Part shown: piece after piece, positions 22,190 through 33,849 of the stretch | Numbering within the stretch: position 1 is the stretch's first letter | Layout of the letters: the number at the start of each line of letters is the position of its first letter | Assembly (NCBI GenBank): GCA_037043235.1 | Contig: JAWRVZ010000237.1 | Span: 91,001-155,000 of the forward strand | Length of the DNA stretch: 64,000 nt | Source: Rhodeus uyekii | Taxonomy: Eukaryota > Chordata > Actinopteri > Cypriniformes > Acheilognathidae | Reading direction: 5' to 3' | Position numbers and translations under genes: made by a program | The notes under the pieces: model-generated | The model's input: only the letters and a program-made list of their open reading frames with translations | Database searches by the model: none | What the model was told of the DNA's origin: nothing

Positions 22190-22960
22190 TTATTCAAATT
22201 TTCTGTCCATTCCCATTATTGGTTTTCGTAAAAATAACGAGCAACCACTTGCTTATGGGCCTTAACACAGCAGTAGCAGACTCATCGAGATGTTGCCTGC
22301 CTTCATGGTACGACGACTTTTGGATTTGAGGTGGACAGGTAGAGGTCATCAGTATCTGGTAGACTGGGAGTGGTATGATGGAAAGATGCTGGATTCCAGC
22401 TTGTGGCGTGCTGGAACTCTCTTTCATTGATCAGTTCCATCAGCATTATGGTTAGTCAATGTGCAGCACTGTGTGCACAATCACAGGCTGGCCTCCAACA
22501 CCTGTTGCACGTTCCCCCTACCCTTTATATTTTCAGCGTTCTACCCCCTACCAGTCCACCCAGAAGTAATTGTACCATGAAGGCAGGCAAGACGTCGATG
22601 AGTCTGGGAGACGGAGGAACAGCTGGGGCTGAAAGGGAGAGCGAATAAAGGGTTTGATCTTAGAAACATGAAATACCTGGTGAATGTTCTTAAACTGAGG
22701 GAATAATTTAAGTCGAACCAGGTTAAGCACTTTGGTCACAACATACGGCCCAATGAATTTGAGTCCGAGTTTACGTGTGGGAAGTTGAGGGGTATGTCCT
22801 GAGCTGACAACCAAACTTTCTGACCACACGTAAAGTGGGGCTTAGAATGGGAAATGGCTTCTCTGGCAAGCCTCCAGGCACAAAGGCACCTCTGAATAAA
22901 TGTCTGCACGGATGGAACAATGCTGTGGGACATTTGTGAGAGAAAATAAGGGGGATGGAA
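22190..22960 (-). pseudogene. Ty3/Gypsy integrase C-terminal remnant
   Basis: Minus-strand frames 22933-22736 and 22829-22548 overlap. They read PSVQTFIQRCLCAWRLARE, then KPHFTCGQKVWLSAQDIPL, then KLGLKFIGPYVVTKV and VFHVSKIKPF. These are the C-terminal integrase residues, GPY/F-like module and chromodomain leader of Gypsy polyproteins. A frameshift near 22790 and loss of upstream domains show decay. Confidence 0.7.
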
Positions 22961-23249
22961 GCCTAAACATCACTTGAAAGGTGATAAGCCTGTAGATCAG
23001 ACCGGGAGTGAATTATGTGAATTAAAATGCTTTAACAAAGTTTAATAAAAAGTGTTTCATTACATTTTGAAATATACAACAACAACAAAAATTGTATTTT
23101 CAATGTAAAAATATTCAAACTTTAACTGTTGTACCTGGAACAGCATTACATTTTTAGTGTTGAAATCCGACATGCAAGTAATGACCAGTTTTGTGCTGTA
23201 GAGCTGCTTACAGTCAGTTCTGCACTTTCTCTTTCTTAAAATGTAAATA

Positions 23250-23988
23250 CAATAATACCTCGGTTAACGAGTTTAATTCGTTGCAAGAGCAAGCTCGTAA
23301 CCCAAAACTCTCGTACACCAAAACAATTTTCCCCATAAGAATGCATTAAAAATCACTCGATTTGTTCCACACAACCATAAATGCCAGTTTTAAATATTTT
23401 TTTGGTTTTACCCTATTAATTACAGTTAAAATTATAACCATTAAAATCTCATATAAATACTAATTAATAATTGGCAATTAAACTAAAAATACTTGACAAT
23501 GTACTGTAACACGCACTTTACCTTTGAGTAGCATCGCTGCTGCCGTGATGGAGACGAGAGGGGAGGGGGCGGGGTATTACTGCTTAGAGGGAGGATTTCG
23601 TACCTTCATTCTATATGCTGTAATGTACGTATATATTTCACTACGTGAACAATAGCGATCACAATTAATGTTAACAATACGAGGTAAAACCGCTGTAAAT
23701 CACTTAAAAAAGTATCACTGTGGTGAACGATGCAACCAAACCGAGCGACGCTGAGAGAATGAACGAGTGAAGGGGTGATGGGCTTTGTGAGAGGCTGTCG
23801 TTAGGATATTTCCAGTAAAAATGCACACGACTATGCAGAGCGTTAGGACTTTTCCACACAAAAATGCGTGTGGGTGAGGGAATATTTTTCTCGCACACCG
23901 ATACAATGCTCGTACACCGATTTGACTTTCCATACTCATACACCGATTTGGTTGTATAAAAAGTCATTCGTAAACCGAGATATTACTG
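23250..23988. mobile_element. Mariner-like non-autonomous DNA transposon
   Basis: The left end CAATAATACCTCGGTTAACG pairs with the reverse complement of the right end, CAGTAATATCTCGGTTTACG. The interior repeats a CTCGTACACC(G/A)A phrase several times. A TA precedes the left end, but no TA follows the right end. No transposase frame was recognised. Confidence 0.6.
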
Positions 23989-23989
23989 T

Positions 23990-24660
23990 CCATGCAAACA
24001 GAAATATCATATATAGTCCTGGTTGAAGGCTTTTGTGTTTAGTTTAAAGGACTTTTGCACTAAGTAACTAGCGGTCGATATAGATTACGATATGTTTTGT
24101 GTTTTAAATAGAATGGGTTGCACCAAAGCTTACAGATTATTTGGTCTGATCAGAGCAATGAAATTACATCCTAAGATGAGTTTTCATGAAAGAACCTTGT
24201 GAATGTATGAAGACCCTCTTTTGGCTTCACTGATGAATTGCATGTGTAGAAATTCTTCAGCCTGCAAAAAAACTTATTTATATATTTTAATATTCCTGTA
24301 TCCGATTTTGATGAAACACTAAAAAGTGATCCACTTCTTTGAGCCTAAAAAAAAGCCCAGTTTGGTCAACGTAAGCCCAAACTTACCCGAGTTGCCACTG
24401 AAACCGGCTCCGTTCAACAGCCTTCGGTAGTTCTGGTGAACCTGAGATGACGTTCTCTCCTCTCCTGGAGCCTTTATAGCTCATCTGGCCAAGAGATTAT
24501 AAAATACAAGCTAAAACTATAGCATTAAGCTAAGGTCATGCTGATTTTTGTAAAGAAAATACTCAAACAGAATATCCACAATATATAAGGGTTGAGAGGT
24601 TTTGCTGAGGCGCCACAGTAGCACTCTTTGACTTGGTTAACAAGTCCTGTTTTTAGGTTT
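23990..24660. other. Unassigned intergenic stretch
   Basis: No gene or recognisable element seen. Confidence 0.4.
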
Positions 24661-24775
24661 GGCCTTGGCTTTTATAGGCCAAACTCCGCCCCTTTACAGG
24701 CCAAACTCCGCCCCTTAAAATTATCAAACATTTACCGGTCCGTGGCACAAAAAAGGTTGGGGACCACTGATATAC
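24661..24775. repeat. hAT-like terminus and short tandem repeat
   Basis: A tandem GGCCAAACTCCGCCCCTT(TA) unit at about 24680-24718 is followed by CCGGTCCGTGGCACAAAAAA and GGTTGGGGACCACTG. The latter resembles terminal inverted repeats of hAT-family elements. No left end was found. Confidence 0.45.
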
Positions 24776-25539
24776 TGTCAATAAATACATTTAGATAGCT
24801 TAAAAACACACATAAAACATGTTGTCGCAATTATGTTTATTCTCTTAACGTTTTATCGGTTAAAACCTTTCTGCTTTTCATTACAGCGAAAAATTAAATA
24901 ACTGTACAAATAATGGATTTCCTAGAACAGACTATCTGTGATAGAGTACCCTCGGTCTACAAGTATGAGTGAACACACATTACATGAAAATGTTAGCGCT
25001 TCCTAATGGTGAAATAATATGAAAAAGGGGCTATATTATAAATGCACAAGATAATCAACTAAACTAGAAGTAGGAAAGGTGGAATAATAAACCATGCAAT
25101 TTAAGCAAATTTAACAGAAGTCCTTAAAATGAAAACAGCGAAATCATGACATGTAGAGACAATAGTTACTCTTTCCAGCACAGATTAATGAAGCTGAAAT
25201 TTTATTCTTTGCGCAACATAAGGTCATACAGCATTAGAAAAGGATGGCAAGAACCAATATAAATAAAAGCATGAAAAAAAACCTACACTGTATATATAGC
25301 ATAAATACAGATATACCAAAATTATCCTTAACGACTGAATGGCAGTGAGTGGCACTTCTACTCAACTGACAACATTTCTGTTGTCAATTGAGTCTTCAAA
25401 TTAATTAAATCAAGATTATGACCATGGTTTGACTTCAACACCCATCAAATATTATTATATGCAATTAAGACTTTATTTAGTTTGAATTGGTTTACATTTT
25501 AGTTTAGAATAAGAAGTGCACACTATTTTTTGTGCTTTT

Positions 25540-26976
25540 TTAAACAACATGGCTGTAAAAAACACATCCAATACTGAGGACAGGCTTCTCTTCAGAGTGA
25601 GTTCTCATGTGATATTTAAGGAGTTCTTGTCGTGTGAACCTTTTGCCACACTCAGAGCAGATGAATGGCTTTTCTCCAGTGTGAGTTCTCATGTGTCTCT
25701 CAAGGTGTTGTTTCAGAGTGAAACTCTTTCCACACTGAGAACAAGTGAATGGCTTTTCTCCAGTATGGATTCTCTTATGAATCTCAAGGTTTTGTTTCAG
25801 TGTGAAACTCTTTCCACACTGAGAGCAAGTGAACGGCTTTTCTCCAGTATGCATTATCATATGACTCTCAAGGTTTTGTTTGATTGTGAAATGTTCTCCA
25901 CACTGAGAGCAGGTGAAAGACTTCTCGCCAGTGTGAATTCTCAGGTGTCTCTCCAGGTACTGTTTCACTGCAAAACTCTTTCCACACTGAGGGCAGGTGA
26001 AAGGCTTTTCTCCACTATGAATTCTAATGTGTCTCTCAAGGTGTTGTTTTACTGCGAAACTCTTTCCACACTGTGAGCAGGTGAATGGCTTCTCTCCGGT
26101 GTGAATTCTTACGTGTCTCTCAAGGCGTTTATTAACTGCAAAACTTTTTCCACACTGAGAGCAGGTGAAAGGCTTCTCTCCAGTGTGGATTCTCAAATGA
26201 CTCTCAAGGTTTTGTTTCAGTGTGAAACCCTTTCCACAATGAGAGCAGGCGAAAAGCTTCTCTCCGGTGTGAATTTTCATATGGCTCTCAAGGTTTTGTT
26301 TCAGACTGAAACACTTTCCACACTGAGAACAGGTGAACGGCTTTTCTCCAGTGTGAATTCGTACGTGTCTCTCAAGGTGTTTATTCACTGCAAAACTCTT
26401 TCCACACTGAGGGCAGGTGAACGGCTTCTCTCCCGTGTGAATTCTCATGTGTCTCTCAAGGTGTTTTTTCACTGCAAAACTCTTTCCACACTGAGGGCAG
26501 GTGAAAGGCTTCTCTCCCGTGTGAATTTTCATGTGTGTCTCAATGTGTTGTTTCAGTGTGAAACCCTTTCCACAGTGAGAACAGATGAACGGCTTCTCTC
26601 CAGTGTGAATTCTAATGTGTCTCTCAAGATGTTGTTTCAGAGTGAAACTTTTTCCACACTGAGGGCAGGTGAAAGGCTTCTCTCCGGTGTGAATCTTAAT
26701 GTGTCTCTCAAGGCGTTTATTCACTGCAAAACTCTTTCCACACTGAGGGCAGGTGAAAGGCTTTTCTCCAGTGTGGATTCTCATGTGTCTTTCAAGGTAT
26801 TGTTTCCCAGCAAAACTCTTTCCACATTGAGAGCAGGTGAAAGGCTTTTCTCCAGTGTGGATTCTTGTGTGAATCCTCAGGCTTTTTTTAACTGTAAAAC
26901 TCTTTCCACACAGAGAGCAGGTGAAAGGCTTCTCTGCAGGGTGAACTGTCATCTCTTTCTCACTGTTTTGATCCAT
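25540..26976 (-). CDS. C2H2 zinc-finger protein with 16 fingers
   Basis: A 478-residue frame. After a short leader (MDQNSEKEMTVHPAEKP) come 16 tandem C2H2 fingers of 28 residues each, all with C-x2-C and H-x3-H intact and TGEKP-type linkers. Finger helices fall into a few types (FAVNKRLERH, FTLKQHLERH, FTLKQNLESH), showing local finger duplication. It is presumably a nuclear DNA-binding protein. No KRAB, SCAN or FAX domain is seen. The upstream part of the same exon (to the acceptor at 27093) carries an in-frame stop and a 1-base shift relative to the paralogue at 39.7 kb, so translation would have to begin at this internal Met. The array itself is undamaged. Confidence 0.8.
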   Translation of the reverse strand: MDQNSEKEMTVHPAEKPFTCSLCGKSFTVKKSLRIHTRIHTGEKPFTCSQCGKSFAGKQYLERHMRIHTGEKPFTCPQCGKSFAVNKRLERHIKIHTGEKPFTCPQCGKSFTLKQHLERHIRIHTGEKPFICSHCGKGFTLKQHIETHMKIHTGEKPFTCPQCGKSFAVKKHLERHMRIHTGEKPFTCPQCGKSFAVNKHLERHVRIHTGEKPFTCSQCGKCFSLKQNLESHMKIHTGEKLFACSHCGKGFTLKQNLESHLRIHTGEKPFTCSQCGKSFAVNKRLERHVRIHTGEKPFTCSQCGKSFAVKQHLERHIRIHSGEKPFTCPQCGKSFAVKQYLERHLRIHTGEKSFTCSQCGEHFTIKQNLESHMIMHTGEKPFTCSQCGKSFTLKQNLEIHKRIHTGEKPFTCSQCGKSFTLKQHLERHMRTHTGEKPFICSECGKRFTRQELLKYHMRTHSEEKPVLSIGCVFYSHVV

Positions 26977-27093
26977 TGTGAAACACTTTTACACAGAAAA
27001 CAGAAGAAAGGCTTCTCTTAAGTCTTGGCTGTGAAAAGCGAAACATCAGACGTTGACGGCATGTGACAGAATCTTCTTTCAAGTCCTTCCAAT
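26977..27093 (-). pseudogene. Decayed N-terminal part of the zinc-finger exon
   Basis: An acceptor (TTTAG) at 27094 is followed by residues (D)WKDLKEDSVTC, the same exon start as in the 39.7-kb paralogue (WKELKEDSVTC). The following degenerate finger is shortened, a GAA codon has become TAA, and an A is missing in the A-run at about 26986. The canonical splice frame therefore ends in TGA before the fingers. Confidence 0.65.
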
Positions 27094-27500
27094 CTAAACA
27101 TTAATAAATGTTAATAAAAAACAAAAGGTGAGAGTTAAATTTGTGCCACAATGTTTTGACAGAATGCAACAAGTCTTTGGTTTTCATCTTTGATATACAA
27201 AACATTAACTTTTGTCATTCTCATGCATGTTATTGCCATCAAATCTCGTAACAGTTATACAAGGTTATTTTTTAAGCCTCGTCCAGACTCTCAGGCCAAA
27301 TTCAACTTTTGTATCTGATTGCAATCTGATCAAGAAAGCATGAACAATTCACATTAAATGCATTTCTTATGTAAAGTTTTTTTTATAAATTTGTTTCTGT
27401 CTGATACATTCTCACAGCATTTACAATATAAACATGTCAGATGACGTTATAGGATAACATGAAGGGTTCAAAGGGTGAAGCGAGGGAGATCTACTATATT
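27094..27500. other. Non-coding, intron of the zinc-finger gene
   Basis: No recognisable element. A/T-rich. Confidence 0.4.
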
Positions 27501-30215
27501 AGGTGCTATTAACTTTCAAGGGAATTCACTCTGTGTCGAAAACGCTGTGAGAACACCTAGTGTGACTATGTCGTAAATTAGCGTGTCAATATCGGCACTC
27601 TTAGCCTTCAGGAGGTAGGAATCTGAGGACTGCCCTCATGGCAAAGAAAGCTGCGGGCAAAAGGTCCAGACACATAGAGCACCAGACCTTTGAGGGCAGT
27701 TCCCTCCTGTGGGAAGTGGTGTAGACCTCAGTTTACGCTGCCTGCTTCTCCTTAATGCCCTCAAGGGGCCGTTCTGCCAAGCCTGCAACCTTGTGTTCTT
27801 CAGGCACAGCAGCCCCCGGCGAGTCAATTCCTCATTACCCGTCTGGAAACATAGTGGCACTGGGTAGCTCGCTCCCTCCGAAGAGGGTCCAAGAGCAGTC
27901 ACTTCAGGTATTCCTTGCTAGTGTGCCTATACTTTAGGGGACTGGAGTGGATGTTCAAAAAATACCAGGTAATATCAGCTATCAGGTAGAACTTCTAGCA
28001 GCATGGAAGCTACTGCCGAAGATTTCTTGTTTCACGATTCAGTTTGGATCTCTCCTGCTCAGGTTTTTGGCGGTCCTACCCACAGCGGTGGGTCCCAAAC
28101 AGGCTCTGGTAATGGAGCAAGAAGTAAAATCTCTGCTGGGGAAAGGGGCCATCGAGTATGTACCAATCCCAGACAGGGAGACCAGGTTTTACAGCCGGTA
28201 CTTTATGGTTTCAAAAAAGGATGAAGGATTATGTCCCCTTCTGGACTTGTGTCACTTGCTCAGTTATGCAACTCAAGTTCAAAATGTTAACCATGAGACA
28301 GATCATGTCAAAGACCAGGTCTGAGGACTGGTTTGTCACAATAGATCTCAAGACGCTTACTTCCATATCTCCATCCTTCAACAACATAGGAGGTTCCTGG
28401 GTTTTGCCTTCGCATAGGCAAGGCATACCAATACTGAATTCTTCCATTCAGTTTAGTTTTATTAACCAGCACCTTCAGAAAATGCATGGACACAGCAGTA
28501 GCTCTGCTGCACCTTCAAGGTATCCATGTTGTGAACTCATCAACGATTAGCTGATTTTATCTAGTTGTGACAGTTAGCAGTCCCACATCAAGATGTTTTT
28601 CTTGCTCAGGAGCTGAGGATAATGCTGAATGCAAAGAAGAGCGTGCTTTCTTCTCAACAGCTGGGCCATATGGCAGCAGCTTCTAATGCCATACCATTCG
28701 ATCTTCTGCATATGAGGCCACTACAGTGGTGACTCAAAACCAGAAGGTTTTCCCAGAGGGGAAACCCATTTCACATGATCAAGGTCACATAGCGATGCTT
28801 ATGTGCCTTGGTATTGTGGAAGAAACCCTGGTTTCTAACCCAAGGTACCGAGTTGGGAGCTCAACGGATGCTTCCCTCACAGAGCGGGGAAAGCCGTCCG
28901 GGGGTTAAATCTCTTAGCACAAGGCTTGTGGAGGGGACACCAGCTTTCTTGACACATAAATCTCCTAAAAATGATAGCTCACCTTCTGGCTCTCAGAGCC
29001 TTTCTACCAGACCTCAGGGGCCATCGTGTGCTTGACCAGTCAGACAACACATCGGTGGTTGTCTATATAAATCATTAAGGGGGTCTACATTCGCGTCCAC
29101 TTTGCAAACGGTCACACTAGACCTTCTCTTATGCTCCCAGGGAAAGCTACTCCTGTTCAGAGCAGATGTCGAGGCAGGGGCTTAGGCCCGGGGAATGGAG
29201 ACTCCACCGAGAAGTGGTGGATAAGATACAGGAGAAGTTTGGCTGGGCAAAAAGGGATCTGTTAGGGTCTCGAGAGACATCTCACTGTCCACTCTGGTTG
29301 TCTCTTACACACCCAGCTCCTCTCGGCCTTTCCCCCAATTGCTCTTCTCCCGGATTTCTGGAGACAGTTCACTGGAACATCGCCCCCGTTGGCCGGGCAG
29401 AGTGTGGTTCACAGATCTAGAGTCTCTCCTTGATGGAACTCCATAAGAGATTCCGATCAGGAGAGACCTGCTGTCCATGCCCACTGCTTAATAGCCCATC
29501 CAAGCCCATAACTGTGGAAGCTGTGGGCTAGACCTCTGAGGTGGCCCAGCTCATGAACTTTGGTCTCTCAAACGAGTTTGTTGAGACCATTCTCTACTCC
29601 AGAGCTCCTTCCAAGAGGAGAGTAGAAACGCTTTACGTCTTAGTATAGTAGTCACTAAGTGTCACTTAGTGTAGCTGGACCTAGTCATTTTCCCGATTAT
29701 ACAGTGCTGGAGTTCCTGCAAGACCGATTCCCTACAAGGTTATCTCTGCCCACTCTAAACGTGTATTTGGCAACCAAGGTTCCCATTAATGTGGCACACT
29801 CAATAGTACTGCAGGTATTACCGTCCTCCCCCATTTAAAGTCAGTGACTAGGAGCAAAAGAATCTACTTTGTGTCAGAATCTGTTTCTGCCTATGTCCAC
29901 ATAGTTGCCCAGTGGCAAAAATGAGAATCAGCTGTTAGTCTGCTTTGGGGACCCCAACAGTAACCTTTGGTTCCTGAAGAGGGAACGATATGCTGCATCA
30001 CCTTGCCTCAGCTTCTTTGTGTCTGTCATCAGCTTACTTCAGCCACTCATAGTTGCTGCTGCCAGCATTTGGCATGCTATTATAGCTTCCTGCTTCATGA
30101 CGTCATCCGTCTCTGAGGTACACACCATTGGTTCGATCACGATGTAGTCATGCTAGGCGTTCCCAAAACGTCTTTCATGCAGCGTTTTGTTCACTCTTCT
30201 GGTTACAGTCATAAT
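27500..30215 (+). mobile_element. Second, heavily decayed DIRS element
   Basis: Broken frames preserve DIRS RT residues LLGKGAIEYVPIPDRETRFY and YFMVSKKDEGLCPLLDL (28120-28260). An RNase H/linker block MSRQGLRPGEWRLHREVVDK with LTHPAPLGLS follows (29166-29330). Terminal-like phrases occur at both ends (CTTTCAAGGGAATTCACT at about 27514; GAAGAGGGAACGATATGCTG and GCGTTCCCAAAACG near 29970-30165). There are many stops and frameshifts. It lies in the putative intron of the first zinc-finger gene, as the element at 8.1 kb lies in the TRIM intron. Confidence 0.75.
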
Positions 30216-30835
30216 CAGAGAATCTCTCTGAAAACAGTCACAACCCTCTAAGCTGCACGGTGTAGTAACCATTCAACTACAAACACTAGAAATTTATTTA
30301 TTCAAATTTAAGGTCCTAAATCCCCCGCAAAACATTCACAAGTGATCCCGTGGGTCAGGTTGGCTGGGCTTGTACTGGGCCAAATTTTATTCCCAGTCCT
30401 GTTGTCATCTTATTTGGGATCACACTCTAGCTCAAATATTTATGGCTGAATTTCACTGGTTAGCGTTGTCATTTCTCAACATTGGAACATTTACTTCCAA
30501 GTCTTGAGTGCAGCGTTGGCTATTGTCTTGGAGAAATGGAATCTTATTCTCTATGAATCAAGGAGTCCAAGTGCAAAAACTTAGACTTTACTGAGCAAAA
30601 AGCCAAGATATCAACTGATCCTATAATGTCTTCTCGAGTTTGTTGGCTCATAAAATCTTAAGCTAATAAAGTTAAATGTATTTGGTTTTCTGCCGGCAGT
30701 GGAGGGTCTCACCTTTGAACAGGTCATGCCCTCTGAACAAGGATGATATTGGAATTTATTTTATGGCTGAACACAAGTAGTAAGTTCAATCATTATACAG
30801 CTTCACCCACAGCAGTTTCCCCAAGCTCTATTATT
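30216..30835. other. Unassigned stretch
   Basis: No gene or element recognised. Confidence 0.35.
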
Positions 30836-30836
30836 A

Positions 30837-31000
30837 TTAGCTTCCTGTAGCTCAGCCAGTAGAGCATTGGTGTTTACAACGCCAGGGTCATGGGTTCAAT
30901 CCCAGGGAAAGCCAAATCTGATTCAATCTGTTTCTTCAATGCAATGTTAGTCGATTTGGATAAAAGCGTCTGCCAAATGCATAAATGTAAATTTATTATT
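30837..31000 (+). mobile_element. tRNA-derived SINE with L2-type tail
   Basis: The head has a box A (TAGCTCAGCCAGTAGAGCA) and a box B (GGGTTCAATCCC) at tRNA-like spacing, so it derives from a tRNA with an internal pol III promoter. The 3' part reads TCGATTTGGATAAAAGCGTC followed by TGCCAAATGCATAAATGTAAA, the same tail as the L2-like LINE at 3.64 kb. Such tail sharing lets the LINE enzymes copy the SINE. Confidence 0.85.
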
Positions 31001-32430
31001 TTACTATAACAGTAAATGTTACTCGTTCAACTTATGTTGTACTCAACAAAAAAGATAGTAAAGCTTAAATCTGTAATCTCTCCAGACAAATTACACAGAC
31101 CTAAGCAATTCAATGTTGTCTTTTACTTTTTAAACCTTCTTTGTGATTGTATGAAATGTATGTTCAATTAAAGTTCCAAGAGCTCCGGTCTCTATATTAA
31201 CTTCACAGTGGAAGTCCAGATATCCATTTTTTGAGAATTTGGAAATTAACATTTGATGAGCAAGTGCATTTGTGCAAGTGCATGTTCACGAATTGAAGAT
31301 TTACTCATTTAAATTTATTTTTAATTATTCAGTTTGGGTGAAATTATGGTCGGTCATTTAAAAAAAATAAAACAAGCCAGAAAATATGATACATAAACTT
31401 TCTTTATATATCAGGTAACCTTTATATATAGGCTCTACCACTGCTCAAATTAAACCAGAGTTAACATTTATTAAAATCCATATAGTTTGATATTACCTCG
31501 TAAACATCAAGGTATGACAACACCTGACGTGAAGCTCAAGCTTGGAACAGCTGTAATAGGAACTTGTCTGTCACGTACTATCAACTACGGCAAATGAGCT
31601 ATTCTCCAATTGCAGACAATTAGTTGAACCTTATGTACACATACATGGCACACTGATGAGGAAGAATGAGTCTAGAGCACTGCTTACACACTCAAAATAT
31701 ACACTCAAGATGGGAATGTTAGACACCAACATGCAAAGCTGTGATGTCTAAGAATCTTTACCAATATTTACAAAAAAAACTGGATTTGAATATTTATATT
31801 TTAACATTTGGACACTTGTGTGCACATAGAAGGCCTTGGGTCAAAAAACACTGCAGGTTTACCTCTTAATAAAAGTTTTGGGACATTTTCATATTTTGCT
31901 CAAATAAAATACTAAAAATAAACAATGCACATAATCTAGTAAGCAAAATTCTCATCATAATCTAAAAATAAAGCAGTAATTTCAGAATTGTTGTCTTCCC
32001 TTTCCATCTCTTAATAATGTTCCAAAGTATAACATTGTTTACTATGAAATGCTCTTGATATGATGATTAATCATGATAAATATGGGGGGTTTGGGAACAA
32101 ACCGTCTAAAGATGTCATACATTGTCATAAACCTGGTTTAGTTAACGGGTCACGTGTGTGACAGACGATAATAATTATATTTAGTTCATTCTGGTTTTTC
32201 TGCTTCTGTTTAATAAGCGCATCATCCGCAGCTATTATAAAATATGAGACTGCATTTCTTAGATCACGCATAAATGTAGTAAGACATTCATGGAAATAAA
32301 ATAAACATTTACTAAACAATTCAGAGTCAATTCTTCAACACTGTATATGACAAAAACGCTTACCTGCACACAGTAAAAGCAGTGAAGAGAGAAAGACACA
32401 ATTCAAAACATATTTCAGCTTGTTAGAAAT
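31001..32430. other. Unassigned A/T-rich stretch
   Basis: No credible gene. Presumably intron/intergenic sequence of the first zinc-finger locus. Confidence 0.4.
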
Positions 32431-32660
32431 CGCATGGAAAGATTAGAGAGTGCATGAAAATCATCGAAGTACCCGAAAATATAAAACACAAAACACTCAA
32501 TCAATCAGTGTCTATTGTGTGCGACTGACCCGCGGCAGAGCTCGAACACACGCAGCCCGCAACAGCACCACAGCTCGTCTGCTGCTTCTTTTGTGTTTTA
32601 TTCTGGTTGGAAAACGGTGCTTTTCCGCCTCCTACTGGGATGGAGTGTGGAGAAAGGATT
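32430..32660 (-). promoter_or_regulatory. Promoter-like region of the first zinc-finger locus
   Basis: A locally GC-richer block. Its minus strand has CCACACTCCATCCCAGTAGG followed by AGAAGCAGC, like the block upstream of the intact zinc-finger gene at 44.2-44.34 kb (CCACACACACTCC...CCAGTAGG...AGAAGAAG). A donor CTGTGTGCAG|gtaagc lies at 32363 on the same strand and could end a first exon. Inference from position and similarity only. Confidence 0.4.
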
Positions 32661-33099
32661 ATCTTAAAAAAAACATTCTTCTAATCAAAAATCGCCATCT
32701 ATCGAGTAGAAGAATATCAACTCTTTCTGCGCATTCTGAAATATTTTCTTCACTGTAATGGCGTTCATTTCCATATCTCTAGTTTATCAACATGCTGATT
32801 TCTTTCTCTTTTATATACCTCTCACTGAATGAGCACGTGTTCAAGTGTTTCTGATTTCCCACATTAACTGGAGAAATCTGATTCACGCTTTCCCATAATC
32901 TGCAGTGAATAATTAAGATTTGAGTGTCCTGTACGGAGCCTGATTACAATATTATCTTGAATTTCCTCTCTTTCAATCCCCACTTCAGGTTGAATGCTGA
33001 ATAAGTATATCTCTGTTGACTCTTTTATTGCATTCTTCCTGCCACATATTTTCAACTGTTGTTCTAATAAAGTCTAACTCAATGATTTGTTAGATTGGT

Positions 33100-33840
33100 C
33101 TCATTTTTATATGGTAATATTAGTGTAAATGTACTTTTTTTAATAAAAATATTTTTTAATAGCACAACATTTTGAGTGTACTGTATTAACTTCATGCATT
33201 AAACATTTTTAGTCTGTGTAAAAAAATTAACAATGTATTTTTTACTGTAATTGCTCAAATAAATCAGCCTTTAAGCCAATGTTAGAGCAAATATATAAAT
33301 ATTAATGTTTAGTCAAAATAGTCAAAATTGTAGGAAATCTAAATGTATCTGATTTTAAAAAAAAAGAAAAAATTAAATGTTATATATTACTATTATAATA
33401 TCACCCAGCACTAACAGTCTGAAGTATTAAATTCATACATAAATATGGTCCTGAGTGCTGGTAGAAGTTAAATCATATTGACAATTCAAGAAACAAAACA
33501 ATGCAGACATTAAGGAATAAATGTTTATTCACACCAAGAGAGCACAAGCAGACTGCTTTACTGATTTCACTCATTATTTGGGCTGTGAACGGGCTCTGTG
33601 ACGCCCCCTGGTGGAGTAAATCCCATTAATGTCCAGTAACATTGTCAGTGCTGGAGCTGGAATCAGTGTGTGTTCAGTGAAGATGCTCTCGCTGTGAAAG
33701 CATCCTTCATGTGAGGAGCGCAGCTGTGTTTCAGTGAGCGTCCAGCAGGTGGCGCTCTCACTCTCCTACACTCTGGGCTCCAGTCTATGAGACAGTTCAA
33801 ACAGTGTCTGATAATGGACACTTCTGGACTGTCACAATAA
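33100..33840 (-). pseudogene. Truncated duplicate of the rapgef5 last exon and 3' UTR
   Basis: This block aligns with 47880-48640 in the same orientation, including the AATAAA-type signal (TTTATT on + at about 33522) and the GACGCCCCCTGGTGGAGTAA phrase. At its right end the minus strand still encodes LFELSHRLEPRV and a TAG stop (the true gene has TAA). Relative to the real exon it lacks 10 bases and a further 21 bases. It also loses the splice acceptor, and similarity stops after CTGTCACA at about 33837. It cannot serve as a rapgef5 exon. Confidence 0.85.
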
Positions 33841-33849
33841 GGTGTTTAA

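Larger units (their letters stand above)
20080..22190. other. Mostly unassigned A/T-rich DNA
   Basis: Apart from the exon/ISRE candidate near 20.73-20.85 kb no gene is supported. Open frames at 20082-20384 and 20909-21232 have no recognisable domains or coding bias. Confidence 0.4.

Noticed and set aside
25516..27021. Long plus-strand open frames opposite the zinc-finger arrays (also 39847-40896)
   Set aside because: They mirror the 28-residue finger period on the other strand and are shadows of the real arrays.
30837..30910. A tRNA gene
   Set aside because: Box A and B are present but the stems do not pair as a whole tRNA and a LINE-type tail follows, so it is a SINE.
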